NCBI GenBank assembly: GCA_964369445.1
Contig: CAYJFU010000028.1
Location: forward strand, 1 to 27,137
Direction of reading: 5' to 3'
From: CAYJBH01 sp964369445
GTDB taxonomy: Bacteria; Bacillota; Clostridia; Oscillospirales; Ruminococcaceae
Length of the DNA: 27,137 nt
The position numbers were made by a program, and so were the translations under genes. Within the stretch, counting starts at the first letter, position 1. Each line of letters begins with the position of its first letter. Shown piece by piece: positions 7,393 to 16,649 of the stretch. A model generated the notes under the pieces. It saw only the letters and a list, made by a program, of their open reading frames with translations. It was not told where the DNA came from and made no database searches.

Positions 7393-10300
7393 TTAATATC
7401 TTTTAAATATCATAACCGCCAGCGTGAGCAGTAGCCACACCACCTGATAGAGCAGTATAACGCCAAGCGACATACTGAACAGACCGCCGGTAACAGATAG
7501 TATCACCGACAAAATGATGCTTATTATTGTCGATACTAGTTGCAGTGTTGCCGCACCGCGCTCGGCTGCCTCTGCTGCAGAAGCAGCACGCATACCGCCG
7601 ATAAAGGAGGAAAAACTGCCAAAATGGGTCATAATACCCTCGCTTTCCGGCAGATAACCGGTAAAGCGCTGTGCTATTTCCGTTTCTTTTGCATTGAGCA
7701 CTTTAAGTGACTCCGGCTCTATTCGGAATTTTTCCGATACAAGTTTATCGGATATAGAAAAATCATCCGACTTAATGACCAGTGAAACGCCGCTGTTTAT
7801 CATGATGTCAATGGTGCTTTTAATGTCGGGATCGGCCTTGTAGGATATCAAAAACATGCCGAATATTTTACCCGAAACAGCAAGGTAGATGACACTGCGC
7901 TCGGCGCGTGAAAATTTGTTTTCAAGGTCTTCGGAGGGGAGCAGTATCTCGTGTTTGTCCATCATAGCGCGGTTGCCCACTGTGATACGCTTGCCGTCAA
8001 CCCAGCCGGTGAACCCTTTGCCCACATCTTGGTTAAGCTCTTCCACTTCATACAGCATATCCGTTTTGCCCTCAATAATAGAGAGGAATATGTCGCGCAG
8101 TGTGGGGCAATTAGGTATCAATATGCTGGAGGCATATAGTATAGCAAGGTCGATGCGCTCTTTATTAAAGGTTTTTATACCGTGCAGGCGCACCGTTGCA
8201 GGCGGAAATATATCGTGAGCGTCAAGCATAACCGCAGTGGTGCGGCTTATGCCCTCTATGGACTCCCAACCCGGGATGATGGCGCCGACACGTGCTGCAC
8301 TTTTATTCATCAGTAGTGAGGGGACGACAAGGACAAAAATAGCGGCAAGCGGTGCGGATATTGTTATCGTTGCGGCAAAAGTCGATGCACTGTGCGCAAG
8401 ATTGCTATCCGACAGGTAGAATGTTATGACAGCCGCCACTATACCGGTAAATAACACCGCAAGGCTTAAACGTTTGCCGTTTTTGTCACTGTCGTGCGGA
8501 CTGAAGCTCTGGCGCAAAAAGTTTTTTACAAGTGCAGTCGGGCGTGAGAGCATCAGTTCGGGATACTCCTCCGTAATGCCGTGGGTGAGTTTCATGACCG
8601 CTTCACGGTTTTTCACAAGGTATGCGGCGGAGTGGTCATAACCCTCCGTAGCCAGTGAAAAGTTGTCCGCTATGCCATTCATTTGTATGTATTTGCCAAA
8701 TGCGTTGGCTGTCATAGCAAGGGCAGCAATGGGTGCAAACACCATAATGCTTTGCGCTAAAACAGGGGTTTCGGTTACAATTAAAACTGCAAGCTGTGTA
8801 ATGGTTGCCAAAACGCCGACCGCAACAAAGCTGTCCTGCGACGGTGCGGTAAACAGGCCGGCAAATCCACGGCCGAGGCTTGGTGCGATGACAATGCAAG
8901 CGGCAATATAAAGCACACCGACGGTAAACAGCAATAACTGTTCGAGATTGCCGGTGTAAAACTCTGGTAGTGGCAGATTAAAGTAAATTGCACCGGTGAA
9001 ATACGCAACACCTACGCTAAGCAAAGCGGTGAGGATAAACCGAACAAGTGCCACTATGCTCATTTTGTTGAGATCATGCAGTATGTTCGGCGCGTCGGAA
9101 AGGTTGTCATAGTCCGTTACATCCTGCGGTTCAGGTTGTTGTAGGTCAATCTGTACGCTCTCACTTTTGACAAACGGCGCCGCTTCCACCTCCGATGTGT
9201 TGATGCTGGAGGTGTTGAAGTAATTCTTTTTGTCACGTTTTGGCTTTTGACCTTTGGCCATAGCCTTCATCGCATTGCGATCCATAGCGACCGTCTCGCT
9301 AAAAAACTCATAAAAACGGTCATCACCGAACGTTTCCACCCTGATGGAGTTTGCGCCGGTTGGGGATTTATCCTGCCCTGCAAGTTCACTGACACCCTCA
9401 GCCATAGCGCCCTCGGCGAGCGCGTCAATCTTGTCCTCCAGTGCACGAAGGTTTTGGAAGGTGGGTTTTGCTATCTCCTGCGTTACAATTTCCTTTGTGG
9501 GCTTTTGCCCTTTAAATTCAAGGGTGCTGGCACGTGCACTGCGCTCAGTGGTAAAGGATTCCACCGGTTTGAGGTCGTCGGTAGCGGGTGGCTCGCCTGA
9601 GGGTACCGGCTCCGCTTTAAATGCAACAGTTTTCGTTGGTGTGGCAAGTGGCGCCGCCGTCACATCTGTCTTTGGAAATACACTGCTACTGCTTTTAGGC
9701 TTTATTGTTACGGGTTTTGGCACCGGTATTTCAGCGGTAGTAAACCGACGTGTGGTGTCTGCGGTTAAGGGCGCATCTGCTACCTTTTCAAATGTGGAGG
9801 CGACCTCAGCGGCGGTGTTGTCTTTGACAGGCGTTACCGTTGTATTTAAAGGTGTGGCAGGCACATCATTAAATACGCTCGACTGCCGAGTAGCCGGTTT
9901 TATCGGAGGCTCGGGTTTAGGTTGCTGTGGGTCTCGCGGTGATTNNNNNNNNNNCAAGACCGGCAAACTTTTGCGCCATCGAGCGATGGGAATCGTCCTG
10001 ATTGCGGTTTCGCAACAGCGGTTTTTTTTGTGTCAAAGGTGAGTTTGTAAAGGGTAGCTCGCCGGTGGCATTTTCGTCAGTGGGATCAACACCGAGCTTT
10101 GTATGCGGTTTCCAATCGGTGCCGGTACGGGGAAAATTAGATTTTTCTCCAAACACAGGCGAAGGCTTTTTAGACGCAACTGACTGCGTGTTACCTATGT
10201 CTATTACCGGCTCGGTCGTAAATGTAATGTTAGCGCTCTCGCGGTAGGTTGACTCAAAAACCGGTTTTTTCTTGTTTTTGATTTTATCGCTCCACATCTC

Positions 10301-10417
10301 CTGTGTAGTGGGTATGTCAGCAGAGCCCCCTACCTCAGATTGAGCGGTGCTTTTCTTGCTTTTTAACTCGTTTAGGATATCGTCAACAGATTCCTTTTTG
10401 TGAAAACCGTCTTGCAA
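7393..10417 (-). CDS. Large membrane protein: degenerate P-type ATPase with long disordered N-terminus (interrupted by assembly gap)
   Basis: Read as one gene of at least 1,000 residues across the N-run. TTG start after a perfect AAGGAGG six bases away. The first 400-odd residues are Pro/Thr/Lys-rich and look disordered. The rest has the P1B-ATPase layout: four helices, a cytosolic loop, two helices, a large cytosolic region, two final helices. The sixth helix and following GAIIPGWESIEGI correspond to the CPC helix and the KGGExLE stretch. The phosphorylation motif DKTGT is replaced by LDAHDIF (Asp codon at 8221-8223). The actuator TGE is absent, the TGD motif is replaced by KSDD (about 7760) and GDGxND is lost, whereas the nucleotide-binding glycine loop GKGFTGWVDGKR (about 8000) survives. 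Transport activity is therefore unlikely. It is probably a sensor, scaffold or regulator, which is inference. It lies between rlmB and asnA. Confidence 0.75.
9945..9954. other. Assembly gap (ten N) inside the pseudo-ATPase gene
   Basis: Ten unknown bases. The reading frames on either side are both open but differ by one if the gap is taken literally. A single gene requires the true gap to be a multiple of three. It falls in low-complexity Pro/Thr-rich coding sequence, where assembly often fails, so the ten N is most likely a placeholder. Confidence 0.95.
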
Positions 10418-10443
10418 TTCAATCCTCCTTAATAGTTTTTTTG

Positions 10444-10519
10444 GGCAAGTGCAAAATACACTTGCGACTTATGTGTAAAGACCTTTAGTCTTAAGTCTCA
10501 CGTGTTTTGCACGAGGCTA
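10444..10519 (+). repeat. Two-hairpin interspersed element, copy B
   Basis: A compact copy of the element at 3338-3516. The left hairpin GCAAGTG-CAAAATA-CACTTGC is perfectly paired. The right block has CTTTAGTC, CGTG-TTTTG-CACG and AGGCTA. It lies between rlmB and the pseudo-ATPase; its last three bases supply the TAG stop codon of rlmB on the minus strand, so the insertion may have set the present rlmB end. Confidence 0.6.
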
Positions 10520-11242
10520 GATTCTTTTCATGTGGTTCATCAAAATGCTGCCTGCAACCGAGACGTTAAGGCTGTCTATGCTGTCATCTGCACGATGAGG
10601 GATGCTTACAAGTCCGTCGCACAGCTTTTTTACAAGAGGGGATACACCGGATTGCTCACTGCCCATTACAAGTGCTACCTTGCCGGTAAGGTTAGTCTGT
10701 TCGTAAGGCGCACCCTTCATGTCGGCGGCAAAGACAAACACACCAAGATCTTTAAGGCGGCGCACAGCCTCGCCTATGTTGGCAACACGCACCACAGGAA
10801 TTTTTTGCGATGCACCTGCTGATGCCTTAGACACAACGGGGGTCACCGCCGCACCACCGCGCTTTGGAATAAGTATAGCTGTAAACCCAAACAGATAGGC
10901 GCTACGCATAAGTGCCCCTATGTTATGTGGGTCGCAGATATCATCAAGCAACAAAAAAGCCGCATCCTTTTGCTCGGCAAATGTCTCTAGGTCACTCAAA
11001 GAGTGATATGTAACGGTGGCGGTAAATGCCGCAACACCCTGATGGTTGTCGCAACCGGTAAGTGTGCTTAGTTTTTGACGGGGCACAGTTTTGACGACAG
11101 CGCCCTTTTGCTTGGCAAGTGCTTTAAAATAGCTCGCCATGCGTGCGTCCATTTCGCTGAAAAGATAGACGGTATCGACATCGCTTTCCCCGGTGAGCAG
11201 ACTTTCAACTGCATTTTTGCCATAAATTAAGTTGTTTTGCAA
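10517..11242 (-). CDS. rlmB: 23S rRNA 2'-O-methyltransferase of the SpoU/TrmH group (RlmB-like)
   Basis: 241-residue SPOUT enzyme with an N-terminal RNA-binding substrate domain (MQNNLIYGKNAVESLL, about 1-80) and the trefoil-knot catalytic domain. Motif 1 is LLLDDICDPHNIGALMRSA, motif 2 is ALVMGSEQSGVSPLV, motif 3 is DSIDSLNVSVAGSILM; together these identify TrmH group 3. E. coli RlmB methylates G2251 of 23S rRNA, but paralogues of this group have other targets, so exact specificity is inferred. The start is TTG with GAGGA seven bases upstream. It appears to be the first gene of the minus-strand run continuing into the pseudo-ATPase and asnA. Its C-terminal end coincides with repeat copy B. 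Confidence 0.9.
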   Translation of the reverse strand: MQNNLIYGKNAVESLLTGESDVDTVYLFSEMDARMASYFKALAKQKGAVVKTVPRQKLSTLTGCDNHQGVAAFTATVTYHSLSDLETFAEQKDAAFLLLDDICDPHNIGALMRSAYLFGFTAILIPKRGGAAVTPVVSKASAGASQKIPVVRVANIGEAVRRLKDLGVFVFAADMKGAPYEQTNLTGKVALVMGSEQSGVSPLVKKLCDGLVSIPHRADDSIDSLNVSVAGSILMNHMKRI

Positions 11243-11547
11243 CCTTTTATCCTCACAAAATTCTATATATAGTTATTTTAACATGTTCTTTGATAAAATT
11301 CTACCAAAAAGTTAAAAAATATTTATTTTTTTTTGCACTCGTTTGACTATAATCTGTTACACAAAAAAACACCGACTTTGCATTACCACTACACCGTGGC
11401 ACACACATCCGTTAAAAATAGTTTAGTAGTGAATGTTCGGCCGGGTTATTTTAGTTTTTTTGTTGTCAAGAACTTTTTTTGGCATCTAATTTTTAATGAA
11501 ATTATCAATTGTATACCGATTGTAAAATTGTAAATCGCGCTCTCATT

Positions 11548-11645
11548 GTTGAAAACTCTGTTGAAAGTGTTAAAAACCCCTTATATAATCGGACGTTTAA
11601 GATGTTAAATATTACTTTTTCAACAGATTGTTAAAAGTTTTCAAC
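11548..11645. repeat. Inverted array of GTTGAAA heptamers around the promoter
   Basis: On the left, GTTGAAAAC (11548-11556) and CTGTTGAAA (11558-11566). On the right, the exact complements TTTCAACAG (11618-11626) and GTTTTCAAC (11637-11645). The left pair overlaps the -35 hexamer; the right pair falls about 25-50 bases downstream of the expected transcription start. The layout suits an operator pair with DNA looping, or a large leader hairpin. No regulator is identified. Confidence 0.5.
11561..11589 (+). promoter_or_regulatory. Promoter of the MetY-type sulfhydrylase gene
   Basis: TTGAAA, a 17-base spacer and a perfect TATAAT. Transcription would start near 11596, giving a leader of about 315 bases. 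The -35 is embedded in one of the GTTGAAA repeats. Confidence 0.7.
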
Positions 11646-11773
11646 ATAACAGCTTGTTTATTAATGTGTTTTTTCGACATTTAGCGCTTGTTGTCAAGTT
11701 TTTTATTTTGATGGATTTTACAAACTTTACATATAAATGACCTGGTTTTTCTACATAGGCAAAAATCAGTTGT

Positions 11774-11786
11774 GACAAATTTTGTC
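11774..11786. promoter_or_regulatory. Palindrome GACAAATTTTGTC in the leader, possible operator
   Basis: A perfect 6+1+6 inverted repeat about 125 bases upstream of the start codon. It could be an operator or coincide with a second, weaker promoter (TTGTGA overlaps it). No supporting second copy was seen in the window. Confidence 0.3.
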
Positions 11787-11911
11787 TAATTATATGTAAA
11801 TTTTGCGTTATTATTGCATTTTAGCCTTTTTAATATTATAATGACTTATAAAATATTGTTTTATAAAATTTTGGTATTGAACACCAACAAAAGATGCAAA
11901 AGGAGATTATT

Positions 11912-13174
11912 ATGGGTATTTCAACCGATTGTTTACATGCTGGCTACAATCCGTCAAGCGGAGAGCCGGGCGCATTGCCGATATATCAAAGCACAGCATA
12001 CCGTTTTGAAAGCTCCGAGGTGATGGCAGGTCTGTTTAATATGCCGGTGGCGCACATTTATTCCAGGATTTCCAACCCGACAACCGACGCTGTGGAAAAA
12101 AAGATTGCGAAAATAGAGGGCGGTGTCGGCGCGATGTGCACCTCTTCGGGGCAGGCGGCGACGCTGATGGCAGTAATGAATCTGTGCAGTGCCGGCGACA
12201 GTATAGTGAGTACGGCAAAAATCTACGGCGGTGTGGCAAACATGTTCTCGGTGTTGTTTAAACGTATGGGTATCGAATGCATTTTCATCGATGGTGATGC
12301 GGACGAAGAGACGATAAGCAACGCGGTAAAACCTAACACAAAGTGCATATACGGCGAAACGATAGCGAACCCCGCACTGTCGGTGCTTGACATGCACAAA
12401 CTTTCGGCGGTGGCAAAGAAGCACAAAATTCCGTTTATAGTGGATAACACATTTGCAACTGCGGCGCTTTGCCGTCCTTTGGAGCATGGCGCGGATATTG
12501 TTGTGCATTCGACAAGCAAGTACATGGACGGTCACGCTGTAGTCGTTGGCGGTGTTATTGTCGATGCAGGTAGATTTGATTACACAAGCGGCAAGTTCCC
12601 CGATTTTTGCACTCCGGACGAGAGCTATCACGGCATTGTGTACACGCGCGACTTTGGTGAGCACGCGTACCTTGCTAAGGCACGTATGCAGTTGATGAGA
12701 GACATGGGTTGCACCCCGTCACCGCACTCTTCATTTTTGCTCAACCTCGGTCTTGAAACGCTCACCGTGCGTATGCAAAAACACTGTGAAAACGCGCTTG
12801 CGGTAGCACAGTACCTGCAAACTCAGCCTGCCATTGAAACGGTACGTTATCCCGCACTGCCGGACGATAATTATCACGGCCTCTACAAAAAGTATTTGAG
12901 CGGAGCTTCGGGCGTGTTGTCTGTCGATGTAAAAGGCGGGCGCAGTGCCGCTGAACGTTTCTGTGACGCGCTAAAACTTGTCTGCCGAGAGGTTCACGTG
13001 GCGGACATTCGCAGTTGTGTACTGCACCCTGCCGGTACTACCCATCGCCAGATGTCCGATGCGCAACTTGCCGCCGCCGGTGTCGGTGAGGGTCTTGTGC
13101 GTATTTCAGTAGGACTTGAAGATGCGCAGGATATCATTGCTGATATGGAGCAGGCGATAAAAGCAATAGGATAA
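11912..13174 (+). CDS. metY: O-acetylhomoserine sulfhydrylase (MetY-type, PLP-dependent)
   Basis: Cys/Met-metabolism PLP enzyme that joins sulfide (or methanethiol) to O-acetylhomoserine to give homocysteine (or methionine), in the cytosol. The N-terminus TDCLHAGYNPSSGEPGALPI and the segment YSRISNPTTDAVEKKIA are typical of MetY. The PLP lysine is K203 in HSTSKYMDGH, and the cofactor-contacting aspartate lies in FIVDNTFAT (residues 175-183). The 420-residue length is normal. ATG at 11912 was chosen over an in-frame ATG six codons upstream because AAAAGGAG lies six bases before it and overlaps the earlier ATG. Monocistronic, with its own promoter and a terminator hairpin 77 bases after the stop. 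Related lyases (cystathionine gamma-synthase group) are less likely because of length and N-terminus. Confidence 0.92.
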   Translation: MGISTDCLHAGYNPSSGEPGALPIYQSTAYRFESSEVMAGLFNMPVAHIYSRISNPTTDAVEKKIAKIEGGVGAMCTSSGQAATLMAVMNLCSAGDSIVSTAKIYGGVANMFSVLFKRMGIECIFIDGDADEETISNAVKPNTKCIYGETIANPALSVLDMHKLSAVAKKHKIPFIVDNTFATAALCRPLEHGADIVVHSTSKYMDGHAVVVGGVIVDAGRFDYTSGKFPDFCTPDESYHGIVYTRDFGEHAYLAKARMQLMRDMGCTPSPHSSFLLNLGLETLTVRMQKHCENALAVAQYLQTQPAIETVRYPALPDDNYHGLYKKYLSGASGVLSVDVKGGRSAAERFCDALKLVCREVHVADIRSCVLHPAGTTHRQMSDAQLAAAGVGEGLVRISVGLEDAQDIIADMEQAIKAIG

Positions 13175-13251
13175 TACGGAACTTTGGTGGTGTGATGATT
13201 CTGTCGTATCATCAACCGTTATACACTTGCACAAAATTATGATATAATAAC

Positions 13252-13288
13252 AAAATAATTCCCAAGCCGTCGGCGAGGGAATTATTTT
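13252..13288. terminator. Bidirectional-type terminator after the sulfhydrylase gene
   Basis: A perfect 12-bp stem AAAATAATTCCC / GGGAATTATTTT around a loop containing GCCGTCGGCG. The T-rich descending arm suits termination on the plus strand and the A-rich ascending arm suits termination on the minus strand. Confidence 0.75.
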
Positions 13289-14156
13289 AGTGAAAGTAAT
13301 AAACGTGAATAGCGTGAATAAATTTAATTTTGTACAACAGCAGCTGTTAAAGTAGCATCAAAATTACAGCTTGTCTCGCAAACGAGGTGTCGCCGATATG
13401 CGTAGCGTATTTAATTTAGCAATAGTCACAGGACAGCCCCCAAAATATAGTCCGATACAAATTAAGTGATGTTTTCTATGCGGAAATCAACCATTCAGAA
13501 AACTTATGTCCGTCAAGTTGCAACTTTTCCGCCAACTGTATTTTTGTGTGCGAAGTTCCGGTGAATTTTTATATGTTCTCAACAAACTCTGGCACATGTT
13601 TCAATTCACAACTTAATAATTGACACAGTGTGTCCGACGTTGTTGTCAAAACGTTATCGTTGACCGTTAGCAGTTAGATTGCACTGCCATCGATATTAAA
13701 GCGGAAAAATTTCGATAGTAAGATAAGTATTTGAGGCGCAGAGCAGGAAGTCACGGACAAATACACTCAATCAGAGAGTGGAGATACAGAGTTTGAAAGA
13801 GGTAGACCGTAAAATAAAACAATTTGTACAAACCACCTTTTTGTGCTATAATATATATAGTACTGTCAACAATACAGAGGTTCATATTGTATACTTCCAC
13901 CGCTGTCAGCTGAGAGAGTGTACGAAAAAATGTCCGTCCGCTAAATATGTTGACTATGACTATTGCTCTACCAATTGGACACTGTGTAAAAGATTGGCGA
14001 GGGAACTTGTTCGTCGCTAAGGAGAAGAGCCTTTTCAATGTTTGCGGCATAAAAAATAAGTTCTTAACTCCGAAATACGGCAAAACAACCGCCAAGATGG
14101 CCCGATGCTTAGTCGGCGGAGCAATGTAGTATAAAAACCACAGAGCAGGTGTGACA
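13289..14156. other. Long region without a recognisable gene upstream of polA
   Basis: About 870 bases dense in stop codons on both strands. It contains short hairpins (CTCGCAAACGAG; ATGCG-TA-GCGTAT), a TTGACA...TGTCAA inverted pair near 13620-13655, and a good promoter at 13824-13852. Small reading frames near 13778 and 13947 lack clear ribosome sites and resemble nothing known. It may be decayed sequence, a long polA leader or an unrecognised RNA. Confidence 0.55.
13824..13852 (+). promoter_or_regulatory. Probable polA operon promoter
   Basis: TTGTAC, a 17-base spacer and a perfect TATAAT preceded by TGTGC, an extended -10. The start near 13859 would give a leader of about 300 bases before polA, unusually long for this gene. 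Confidence 0.65.
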
Positions 14157-16649
14157 TTGAAATTACTGGTACTGGACGCTAACAGCGTTATTAACCGCGC
14201 ATTTTACGGCATTAAACTGCTGACGACAAAGCAGGGCGAGTTTACCAACGCCGTCGTCGGCTTTATGAACATACTTTTAAAACTTACAGCGCAGGAAAAG
14301 CCGGATGCCGTCGCCATTGCGTTTGACATGCCGGCAAAGACGTTTCGCCACGAGATGTATGACGGCTATAAGGCCGGTCGCTCGCCGATGCCGGAGGAAC
14401 TGCGCGCGCAGTTTCCGCTGGTGAAATCGTTGCTAACCCACCTTGGTTACACACTTGTCGAGTGTGTGGGGTTTGAGGCGGACGACATTGTCGGCACACT
14501 TGCCGATACCTGCAAGAAAAAAGGCTATGAGTGTGTCATTGCAAGCGGTGATCGCGACGCACAACAGCTTATAGGCGATGGAGTAGAACTGCTTTTGACC
14601 ACTACCCAGTTTGGGCGCGGCGAGACGACAGCACTTGATACGGCTGCCATAGTGGAAAAATACGGCGTCACACCGTCACAGCTTATCGATGTCAAGGCGC
14701 TTGCCGGTGATGCATCGGATAAAATCCCCGGTGCAAAGGGCATCGGCGAGGTGACAGCGTGCAAACTGCTTATTGAATTTGCCACTTTAGAGGGAATATA
14801 CGAAAATATCGACGATACTCGCATCAAGCCGGGTGTGCGTACAAAACTGCAAAACGACAAAGACATGGTGTTTTTAAGCCGCAAGCTTGCCACCATCTCA
14901 ACGAGTGCGCCGATAAACACTGATTTAGCAAGCTACACCGTGCAAAAAGGTGATTCGGCGGCGGCTTCGGAATTGTTGTTGCGCCTTGAAATGCACAAAT
15001 TGCGCGAGCGACTTGATCTGGAGGGTGTTGTACCGTCAAGTGTTGATTCGAAGACGACACCACAGATTGTGCTAAAACAGGGGAGTGTCGACGATAAAAA
15101 ACCACTGTGTTTTGTGGCCTTTGAGGGCATTGCGGTCACCGACGGGGAAGTGTGCGAGACACCAAATGACGAACGACTGGCACAACTGCTTTCCGGCGAG
15201 GGGCAAAAAACATTTTACGATGCCAAGTTTTTCTATAAAAGGGCATGTGAGTTAAATATTGAGGTGGAAAATGCTAGTTTTGACATAAAACTTGCCGCCT
15301 ATCTGTTAAATCCGCTTGCCAAGGACTATGAATTGACACAGCTTGCCGCTGAGTACGGTTTGGGTGGCGACGTTGTTGCGTGCGCCATGCCGCTTGCAAA
15401 CATATTGAGCGAAAAGCTCGAAGAGGGCGGCATGACAGCTTTGCTCACCGATATTGAACTGCCGCTGTCGGCGGTACTTGCCGACATGGAGCACAACGGC
15501 TTTGCGGTGGACGGTGAAGGAATAAGGAGTTTCGGTGAGGGTTTAAAAGCGGATATCGACCGCCTTACCACCGAAATCTATGAAGAGGTGGGGTATGAGT
15601 TTAACCTCAACTCCCCAAAACAACTGGGTGTGGCTCTATTTGAAAAGCTCGGTCTGCCGACACGCAAAAAGACAAAGTCCGGCTACTCCACCGACGCAGA
15701 AACGCTGGAAAGCCTTGCAATGTACCATCCTGTTGTGGAAAAGTTGCTTAAATATCGCACAGTGCAAAAGCTCATGTCGACGTATGTCGAGGGGCTTTGC
15801 AACGAGATAGAGCAGGACGGCAGAATACACACCGTCTTTAAGCAGACGGAAACACGCACCGGGCGCATAAGCTCCAAAGAGCCGAACATGCAAAACATAC
15901 CGATACGCACCGACCTCGGTAGGGAACTGCGCCGCTTTTTCGTGGCGGATGAGGGCAAGGTGCTTGTCGATGCCGATTACAGCCAGATAGAATTGCGTAT
16001 CGTCGCGGCGCTGTCGGAGGACGAGCACATGAAAGCGGCGTTTGTCAACGGCGACGACATACACACCATAACCGCCGCCAATGTCTACGGTGTGCCGACA
16101 GCGATGGTGACGGAGCAGATGCGCCGCAGTGCCAAGGCGGTCAACTTTGGCATAGTGTACGGCATCGGCGCATTTTCGCTCGCAAAGGACATAAACGTCA
16201 CGGTAAAAGAGGCGGACATGTTTATAAAAAACTACCTTGAAAACTTTAGCGGCGTGGATAAATTCTTAAAGGCGGTCGTCCAAGACGCATCAGAAAACGG
16301 CTATGTGACAACGGTGTTCGGTCGCCGCCGCCTCATACCGGAACTGCGCGCGGCAAATTTTAACGTAAAAAAGCTGGGTGAGCGCATCGCCATGAACACC
16401 CCGATACAGGGCACAGCCGCCGACGTGATAAAAATTGCAATGGTGCGCGTACACAAGCGTCTTAAGGGTGAAAAGCTCGCCGCGAGACTGATTCTTCAGG
16501 TCCACGATGAACTTATAGTGGAGTGCTCCGTCGATATAGCGCCTTATATTAAGGAAGTGTTAAAACAGGAGATGGAGGCGGCCGCCACGCTGAGTGTGCC
16601 GCTCCTTGCGGAGGTGAGCAGTGGAAAAGACTGGTACAGCGCCCACTGA
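14157..16649 (+). CDS. polA: DNA polymerase I
   Basis: Repair and Okazaki-fragment processing polymerase, 830 residues. The N-terminal 5' nuclease domain (about 1-290) has LLVLDANS with Asp7, the ADDIVG and SGDRDAQQLI motifs, and the LAGDASDKIPGAKGIG helix-hairpin-helix. The central 3'-5' exonuclease-like domain has lost its catalytic acids (FVAFEGIAV in place of the FDTET-type motif), so proofreading is unlikely, as in Bacillus Pol I. The polymerase domain has motif A VDADYSQIE (Asp605), motif B KAVNFGIVYG with Phe664, predicting discrimination against dideoxynucleotides, and motif C HDE (783-785). TTG at 14157 is preferred over GTG at 14151 because the AGG ribosome site is only one base from the GTG but seven from the TTG, and because the resulting MKLLVLDANS is typical. 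It overlaps rimI by 29 bases. Confidence 0.96.
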   Translation: MKLLVLDANSVINRAFYGIKLLTTKQGEFTNAVVGFMNILLKLTAQEKPDAVAIAFDMPAKTFRHEMYDGYKAGRSPMPEELRAQFPLVKSLLTHLGYTLVECVGFEADDIVGTLADTCKKKGYECVIASGDRDAQQLIGDGVELLLTTTQFGRGETTALDTAAIVEKYGVTPSQLIDVKALAGDASDKIPGAKGIGEVTACKLLIEFATLEGIYENIDDTRIKPGVRTKLQNDKDMVFLSRKLATISTSAPINTDLASYTVQKGDSAAASELLLRLEMHKLRERLDLEGVVPSSVDSKTTPQIVLKQGSVDDKKPLCFVAFEGIAVTDGEVCETPNDERLAQLLSGEGQKTFYDAKFFYKRACELNIEVENASFDIKLAAYLLNPLAKDYELTQLAAEYGLGGDVVACAMPLANILSEKLEEGGMTALLTDIELPLSAVLADMEHNGFAVDGEGIRSFGEGLKADIDRLTTEIYEEVGYEFNLNSPKQLGVALFEKLGLPTRKKTKSGYSTDAETLESLAMYHPVVEKLLKYRTVQKLMSTYVEGLCNEIEQDGRIHTVFKQTETRTGRISSKEPNMQNIPIRTDLGRELRRFFVADEGKVLVDADYSQIELRIVAALSEDEHMKAAFVNGDDIHTITAANVYGVPTAMVTEQMRRSAKAVNFGIVYGIGAFSLAKDINVTVKEADMFIKNYLENFSGVDKFLKAVVQDASENGYVTTVFGRRRLIPELRAANFNVKKLGERIAMNTPIQGTAADVIKIAMVRVHKRLKGEKLAARLILQVHDELIVECSVDIAPYIKEVLKQEMEAAATLSVPLLAEVSSGKDWYSAH

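Larger units (their letters stand above)
11243..11911. other. AT-rich intergenic region with the sulfhydrylase promoter and repeats
   Basis: 670 bases between divergent rlmB and the MetY-type gene. It contains a good promoter (11561-11589), four GTTGAAA-type heptamers arranged as an inverted array (11548-11645), and a 13-bp palindrome (11774-11786). I see no SAM riboswitch, T-box or convincing small gene; the short reading frames are AT-rich and lack ribosome sites. Confidence 0.6.

Noticed and set aside
7393..10417. Two separate genes on either side of the N-run
   Set aside because: The left part lacks its own start and ribosome site, and the right part has a perfect ribosome site but no stop before the gap. 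Both are the same low-complexity composition, so one gene is the simpler reading.
11548..11645. TTTTCAACA repeats resembling DnaA boxes, suggesting an origin
   Set aside because: They differ from TTATCCACA at two positions, no dnaA or dnaN gene is near, and the arrangement fits a promoter better.
11243..11911. Possible SAM riboswitch or T-box upstream of the sulfhydrylase gene
   Set aside because: No SAM-I core, no T-box GGTGG-type element and no terminator/antiterminator pair could be found.
13965..13977. GCTCTACCAATTG, identical to the complement of a tRNA D-arm
   Set aside because: No matching acceptor stem, anticodon arm or T-arm around it; the D-stem partner is also absent. Probably chance or a tiny remnant.
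14151..14156. GTG at 14151 as the polA start
   Set aside because: The only ribosome-like AGG is one base from it; TTG at 14157 has proper spacing and gives the usual MKLLVLDANS beginning.
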